Assembly (NCBI GenBank): GCA_015068035.1
Contig: SVLI01000012.1
Coordinates: 1 to 44,311, forward strand
From: Oscillospiraceae bacterium
GTDB taxonomy: Bacteria > Bacillota > Clostridia > Oscillospirales > Oscillospiraceae
Direction of reading: 5' to 3'
Length of the DNA: 44,311 nt
The position numbers were made by a program, and so were the translations under genes. Every line of letters starts with the position of its first letter. Within the stretch, counting starts at the first letter, position 1. Shown here piece after piece: positions 41,132 through 44,311 of this stretch. Under the pieces are notes generated by a model, which worked only from the letters and a program-made list of their open reading frames with translations, was not told where the DNA came from and did not search any database.

Positions 41132-42003
41132 CCCTTGGTTCCTCCTCTCGAGACACCCTCCATGATCTTCTTGCGGAAGATCAGGAACAGGATGATCAGC
41201 GGAACGGAGATGACCACGACCGCAGCCATCATTGCGGGAATATTCTCACGTCCGAAACCGTTTTCCCGGATAGCCTGAATACCGTTGGACACAAGAAAAT
41301 GACTCTCCTCATCCGTGATCAGGCGCGGCCAGACATAGGAGTTCCAGCACTCGATAACTTTCAGAATCACAACCGTCACAACCGTGGGGCGGCAGATCGG
41401 CAGCATGACCTTCCAAAGGTACTTCATATCCGAGGTGCCGTCCACCTTTGCCGCGTAATACAGCTCGGCCGGCACCTGCGCGAAGTTCTCCCGCAGCAGA
41501 TAGATATAAAATACCGAGGTTACGGAGGGCAAAATCAGGCCCAGGAATGTATTGCGCAGATCCCAGTTCGTGATGGTCACAAAGTTCGTGATGATGACCA
41601 GCTCATTCGGGATCATCATCAGCGCGAGAAACAGCGTGAAAACCAGATTTTTCCCGCGGAAATTCAGTCTTGCAAAGGCGTAGGCCGCCAGCACGATCAC
41701 CACAAGCATCAAAGCCGTGGTAATGACGGTGAACACGAAGGTGTTGAAGAAATAACGGCCGAGCGGGACGGCGGAAAATGCGTCCACATAGTTTTGCAGC
41801 GTCGGGTTCAGCGTAAAGAATTTCGGAACGAATTCTCCGTTATAGGCGCTGTAGCTCTTCACAGAGCTCAGCAGCATCCAGTAAAACGGGAACAGCACGA
41901 TCAGCGCCCACACACTCAGCAGCAGATAGGTCAGCGTTTTGCGCGTTCCGTTTTGCAGGCGTTCGGCACGGCGGGCACGGTTAAACTCCGCAGATTGCTC
42001 CAT
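41128..42003 (-). CDS. ABC sugar-type permease, MalG-like
   Basis: Inner-membrane permease of the CUT1 family, 291 residues with six predicted helices. The EAA loop that contacts the ATPase reads YYAAKVDGTSDMKYLWKVMLPICRP (about 194-218, given in part as AAKVDGTSD and KVMLPICRP). Start MEQSAEFNRARR after GGAGGTGGGGAG. It is third in the order ATPase-permease-permease-binding protein and is translationally coupled to the binding-protein gene. Confidence 0.93.
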   Translation of the reverse strand: MEQSAEFNRARRAERLQNGTRKTLTYLLLSVWALIVLFPFYWMLLSSVKSYSAYNGEFVPKFFTLNPTLQNYVDAFSAVPLGRYFFNTFVFTVITTALMLVVIVLAAYAFARLNFRGKNLVFTLFLALMMIPNELVIITNFVTITNWDLRNTFLGLILPSVTSVFYIYLLRENFAQVPAELYYAAKVDGTSDMKYLWKVMLPICRPTVVTVVILKVIECWNSYVWPRLITDEESHFLVSNGIQAIRENGFGRENIPAMMAAVVVISVPLIILFLIFRKKIMEGVSRGGTKG

Positions 42004-42015
42004 CTCCCCACCTCC

Positions 42016-42906
42016 TCAATTCTTTGCGCTTCTGTTCTTTACGAGCAGATTGATGCAGGTAATCGTCAGCACAATCAAAAACAGCAGAATCGCCGCTGCC
42101 GAAGCAAAGGACGGGTATCCACCGCTGTTGCCGTAAAGCATGTCATAAACATAGCCGACGATGGTGTTCATGCCGGCAGCGTTCAGGTTCGTTCCAAAGA
42201 GCGCAACGGCATCGCTGTATGCCTTGAAAGCGCCGATAAAACCCGTGATCACCAAATAGAACAGCATGGGCGAGATCATCGGCAGCGTGATCTTGCGGAA
42301 AATGCGCCCTCTGGAGGTGCCGTCCACACGCGCGGCATTATAATAGTTCCGGTCGACCGACGCCAACGCGCTCGTCAGCACCAGAATCTTGAACGGCAGA
42401 ACCACCCAGACCGTATAAAAGCACAGCACGAACATTTTGGCCCAATAGGGGCCGTCAATAAAATCCACCGCTTCGCCACCAAACCAGCCGATGAGCAGAT
42501 TGACCAGACCGTCGGAATAGGGCGTGCGCTTGAAAAGGATCATAAACACGAGGCCGACGGCCAGCGTGTTCGTCACATACGGCAGGAAATAAACGGTTTG
42601 AAACAGATCCTGCAGCTTTTTGATCGAGCTGAGCGCCACGGAAATAAGCAGCGCAAACGCGGTTGAAACCGGCACGGTGATAATCACGAGGATGAAGGTG
42701 TTTTTCAGCGCCTGCAGAAAATAGGGGTCGCGCAGCACGTAGGCAAAGTTAAAAAAGCCCACGCCCGAAAAGCTCTGGGAGGCGGAGTTGTAGCCCTGTT
42801 CAAAGGAGTACACAACCACGTCCACCAGGGGGTAGATCATAAAAACGCCAAGGAACAGGATGGCCGGCAGCAGGTACAGCCAGGCCTTTGTGTCTCTGTT
42901 TTCCAT
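42016..42906 (-). CDS. ABC sugar-type permease, MalF/UgpA-like
   Basis: Partner permease of 296 residues with six predicted helices; first helix WLYLLPAILFLGVFMIYPLV at about 9-28. The EAA loop YNAARVDGTSRGRIFRKITL (about 185-204) is canonical. GGGAGG precedes the ATG. Twelve bases separate it from both neighbours, consistent with one transcript. Confidence 0.93.
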   Translation of the reverse strand: MENRDTKAWLYLLPAILFLGVFMIYPLVDVVVYSFEQGYNSASQSFSGVGFFNFAYVLRDPYFLQALKNTFILVIITVPVSTAFALLISVALSSIKKLQDLFQTVYFLPYVTNTLAVGLVFMILFKRTPYSDGLVNLLIGWFGGEAVDFIDGPYWAKMFVLCFYTVWVVLPFKILVLTSALASVDRNYYNAARVDGTSRGRIFRKITLPMISPMLFYLVITGFIGAFKAYSDAVALFGTNLNAAGMNTIVGYVYDMLYGNSGGYPSFASAAAILLFLIVLTITCINLLVKNRSAKN

Positions 42907-42918
42907 CCTGCGCCCTCC

Positions 42919-44016
42919 CTACTTCGCGGCAAAGCGGATGCGCGCTCCGCTCTCCGGCTCGAACAGGCAGAGCTTTTGGGGCTTAATATCAAAACCGATT
43001 TCCGTCTGCGATACGTCACAGGAAACCTCCGCGCTGATAATTGCGCGCATTGTCGGGCTCTGGCAGGCGGGGTTTTCCGCAACGATGCTCTTGTCCCGGC
43101 CCATGATCTCCACGGCCTTCAGGTGGCAGCGCAGCGCGCCGCCGTCCCGCAGCAGGAAGCCCTCCGGCCGGATACCGACCGTCACTGCGCCGTCGCGCAC
43201 GCCCGGCACTTCCAGCACGCGGTTCTCCCCGATGAACAGTGCCTCCCCGCGCACTTCGCCGTCAAAGACATTGATCGGCGGCGTGCCGAGGAACTTCGCC
43301 ACAAACAGATTGACCGGGTCGTCATAGACCTCCTGCGGCTTGCCCATCTGCTGAAACACGCCGGCGTTCATCACAACGATGTGATCCGAGATGCTCATGG
43401 CCTCTTCCTGATCGTGCGTGACGAAAATGGTGGTGATGTGCGTTTCCTGTTGAATGCGGCGAATCTCCTCGCGCGTCTGCAGACGCAGGCGGGCATCGAG
43501 GTTGGACAGCGGCTCGTCCAAAAGCAGCACGCGCGGCATCTTCACCAGTGCGCGCGCGATGGCAACGCGCTGCTGCTGGCCGCCGGAGAGCTCGCTCGGC
43601 TTGCGGTCAAGCAGCATGTCGATCTGCACAAGCTTTGCCGCTTCCAGCGCTCTTTCCGTCATCTCCTGCTTGGAGAGCTTCTGCTCCCCTTTCAGGTTCT
43701 GCAGCGGGAACAGGATGTTCTGCAGCACGGTCAGATGCGGATAAAGCGCATAGTTTTGAAACACCATACCCACGCCGCGCTTTTCCGGCGGCAGGTCGGT
43801 GACATCCTCCTCGCCGAAGAAGATTTTTCCGGCACTCGGCTTCTGCAGGCCACAGAGCATGTTCAGCACGGTGCTCTTGCCGCAGCCGGAGGGGCCGAGC
43901 AGGCCGATCAGTTCACCGTCCGGAATCTCAAAATTAAAATCATTGACCGCGGTCACGCCCGGCTGCTTGTTCCGCCCGGGAAATTGCTTGGTCAGGTTCT
44001 GCAATACGACTTTCAT
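42919..44016 (-). CDS. ABC transporter ATPase, MalK/UgpC-like
   Basis: ATP-hydrolysing subunit of the importer, 365 residues from MKVVLQNLTKQFPG (AAGGA 11 bases upstream; an in-frame GTG eight codons earlier is possible). Walker A GLLGPSGCGKST (about 42-53), Q-loop MVFQNYALYPHL, signature LSGGQQQRVAIARAL (about 141-155), Walker B VLLLDEPLSNLDARLR, switch His in VTHDQEEA. The C-terminal OB/TOBE domain typical of the sugar branch runs from about 245, with PPINVFDGEV and VGIRPEG. First gene of the operon. Confidence 0.95.
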   Translation of the reverse strand: MKVVLQNLTKQFPGRNKQPGVTAVNDFNFEIPDGELIGLLGPSGCGKSTVLNMLCGLQKPSAGKIFFGEEDVTDLPPEKRGVGMVFQNYALYPHLTVLQNILFPLQNLKGEQKLSKQEMTERALEAAKLVQIDMLLDRKPSELSGGQQQRVAIARALVKMPRVLLLDEPLSNLDARLRLQTREEIRRIQQETHITTIFVTHDQEEAMSISDHIVVMNAGVFQQMGKPQEVYDDPVNLFVAKFLGTPPINVFDGEVRGEALFIGENRVLEVPGVRDGAVTVGIRPEGFLLRDGGALRCHLKAVEIMGRDKSIVAENPACQSPTMRAIISAEVSCDVSQTEIGFDIKPQKLCLFEPESGARIRFAAK

Positions 44017-44064
44017 GGCAATCGCTTCCTTTTCTTTCACGATCTCCGTTTTTTATTTTTGATA

Positions 44065-44093
44065 ATTATATTCTCTTTTTCCTTGATGCGCAA
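44065..44093 (-). promoter_or_regulatory. Promoter of the ABC importer operon
   Basis: TTGCGC (minus strand of 44088-44093), 17-bp spacer, TATAAT (minus strand of 44065-44070). Divergent from the tRNA-Leu promoter. Confidence 0.7.
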
Positions 44094-44144
44094 TACTTCT
44101 TCGCGCGCAAGCCGAACAAATCTTTCGGAAACGAAAATTTAGTA

Positions 44145-44173
44145 TTGACATTGTGCGAGCATTGTGGTATAAA
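44145..44173 (+). promoter_or_regulatory. Promoter of tRNA-Leu
   Basis: TTGACA (44145-44150), 17-bp spacer, TATAAA (44168-44173), 11 bases before the mature 5' end. Confidence 0.88.
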
Positions 44174-44184
44174 ATATGAGCAAC

Positions 44185-44272
44185 GCGCGAGTGGTGGAAT
44201 TGGCAGACTCGCTAGATTCAGGTTCTAGTGCTCACTCCGGGCGTGCGGGTTCAAGTCCCGCCTCGCGCACCA
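44185..44272 (+). tRNA. tRNA-Leu (anticodon CAG)
   Basis: Class II tRNA of 88 bases with encoded CCA. Acceptor GCGCGAG/CTCGCGC, discriminator A (44269), anticodon stem CTAGA/TCTAG with loop TTCAGGT, anticodon CAG at 44219-44221, a long variable arm as required for tRNA-Leu, and T-arm loop GTTCAAG. It reads CUG codons, the same triplet that serves as specifier in T-box 3, and its A73 suits the UGGU of that leader. Confidence 0.97.
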
Positions 44273-44276
44273 TATT

Positions 44277-44311
44277 AGCACGATGGTTTTGATACGAAAC
44301 CATCGTGCTTT
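44277..44311 (+). terminator. Terminator of tRNA-Leu, cut by the window edge
   Basis: AGCACGATGGTTT / AAACCATCGTGCTTT with a 7-nt loop directly after the tRNA. The T tract runs out of the window. Confidence 0.85.

Noticed and set aside
1..44311. CRISPR array, insertion sequence, prophage or integrative element
   Set aside because: No spaced direct repeats, transposase, integrase or phage gene was found, and the tRNA-Leu has no visible attachment-site duplication within the window.

Overview
The window looks like chromosomal core DNA of an anaerobic, GC-rich member of the Clostridia, probably a gut-type Oscillospirales relative (the lineage is inferred). The evidence is HprK, RapZ and WhiA, T-box leaders, consensus Gram-positive ribosome-binding sites, a six-subunit Rnf complex, rubrerythrin, and several ferredoxin-dependent 2-oxoacid oxidoreductases. 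I see no insertion sequence, prophage or CRISPR array.

Layout. 1-5.7 kb: rplM-rpsI (minus) behind a structured leader; a TtcA-like tRNA thiolase (plus); nadB-nadC without nadA (minus); a URO-D/MtaA-family methyltransferase-like gene (minus). 5.8-10.9 kb: a tightly overlapping rnfCDGEAB operon (minus) with two strong hairpins in its leader. 11-16.6 kb: zinc-type rpmB (minus), then hprK-murB-rapZ-whiA, rubrerythrin and a lipoprotein (plus); yvcK is missing from its usual place between rapZ and whiA. 16.6-20 kb: a GlmU-like nucleotidyltransferase with an HD hydrolase (minus), a second URO-D paralogue of identical length (plus), and a lipoprotein (minus).

20.4-39.3 kb is the most interesting part. 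A minus-strand operon holds a P-loop ATPase and a four-subunit 2-oxoacid:ferredoxin oxidoreductase whose alpha subunit resembles VorB (3-methyl-2-oxobutanoate type). Divergent from it is a T-box leader followed by an HTH-cupin-acyl-CoA ligase fusion. A lipoprotein follows, then a second T-box leader and a paralogous HTH-cupin-ligase. Convergent to these is a third T-box leader ahead of a four-gene operon: a LeuA-family protein that has lost its catalytic residues but keeps its regulatory domain, a TIM-barrel/acyl-CoA-ligase fusion, a branched-chain aminotransferase, and a pyruvate:ferredoxin-oxidoreductase-type enzyme. When the three leaders are aligned on their K-turn and adjoining helix, the specifier positions read AUC (Ile), GUC (Val) and CUG (Leu), one for each branched-chain amino acid. 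T-boxes normally switch genes on when the cognate tRNA is uncharged. My reading is therefore a biosynthetic salvage system: ligases activate branched short-chain acids (2-methylbutyrate, isobutyrate, isovalerate), ferredoxin-dependent oxidoreductases carboxylate the acyl-CoAs to 2-oxo acids, and the aminotransferase makes Ile, Val and Leu. Rnf could supply reduced ferredoxin. The gene content and leaders are seen in the sequence; substrates and direction are inference.

39.5-44.1 kb: a CUT1-type ABC importer operon (minus) whose solute-binding lipoprotein has an extra C-terminal membrane anchor. 44.2 kb: tRNA-Leu with anticodon CAG, the exact partner of the CUG specifier in the third T-box, with its own promoter and terminator.
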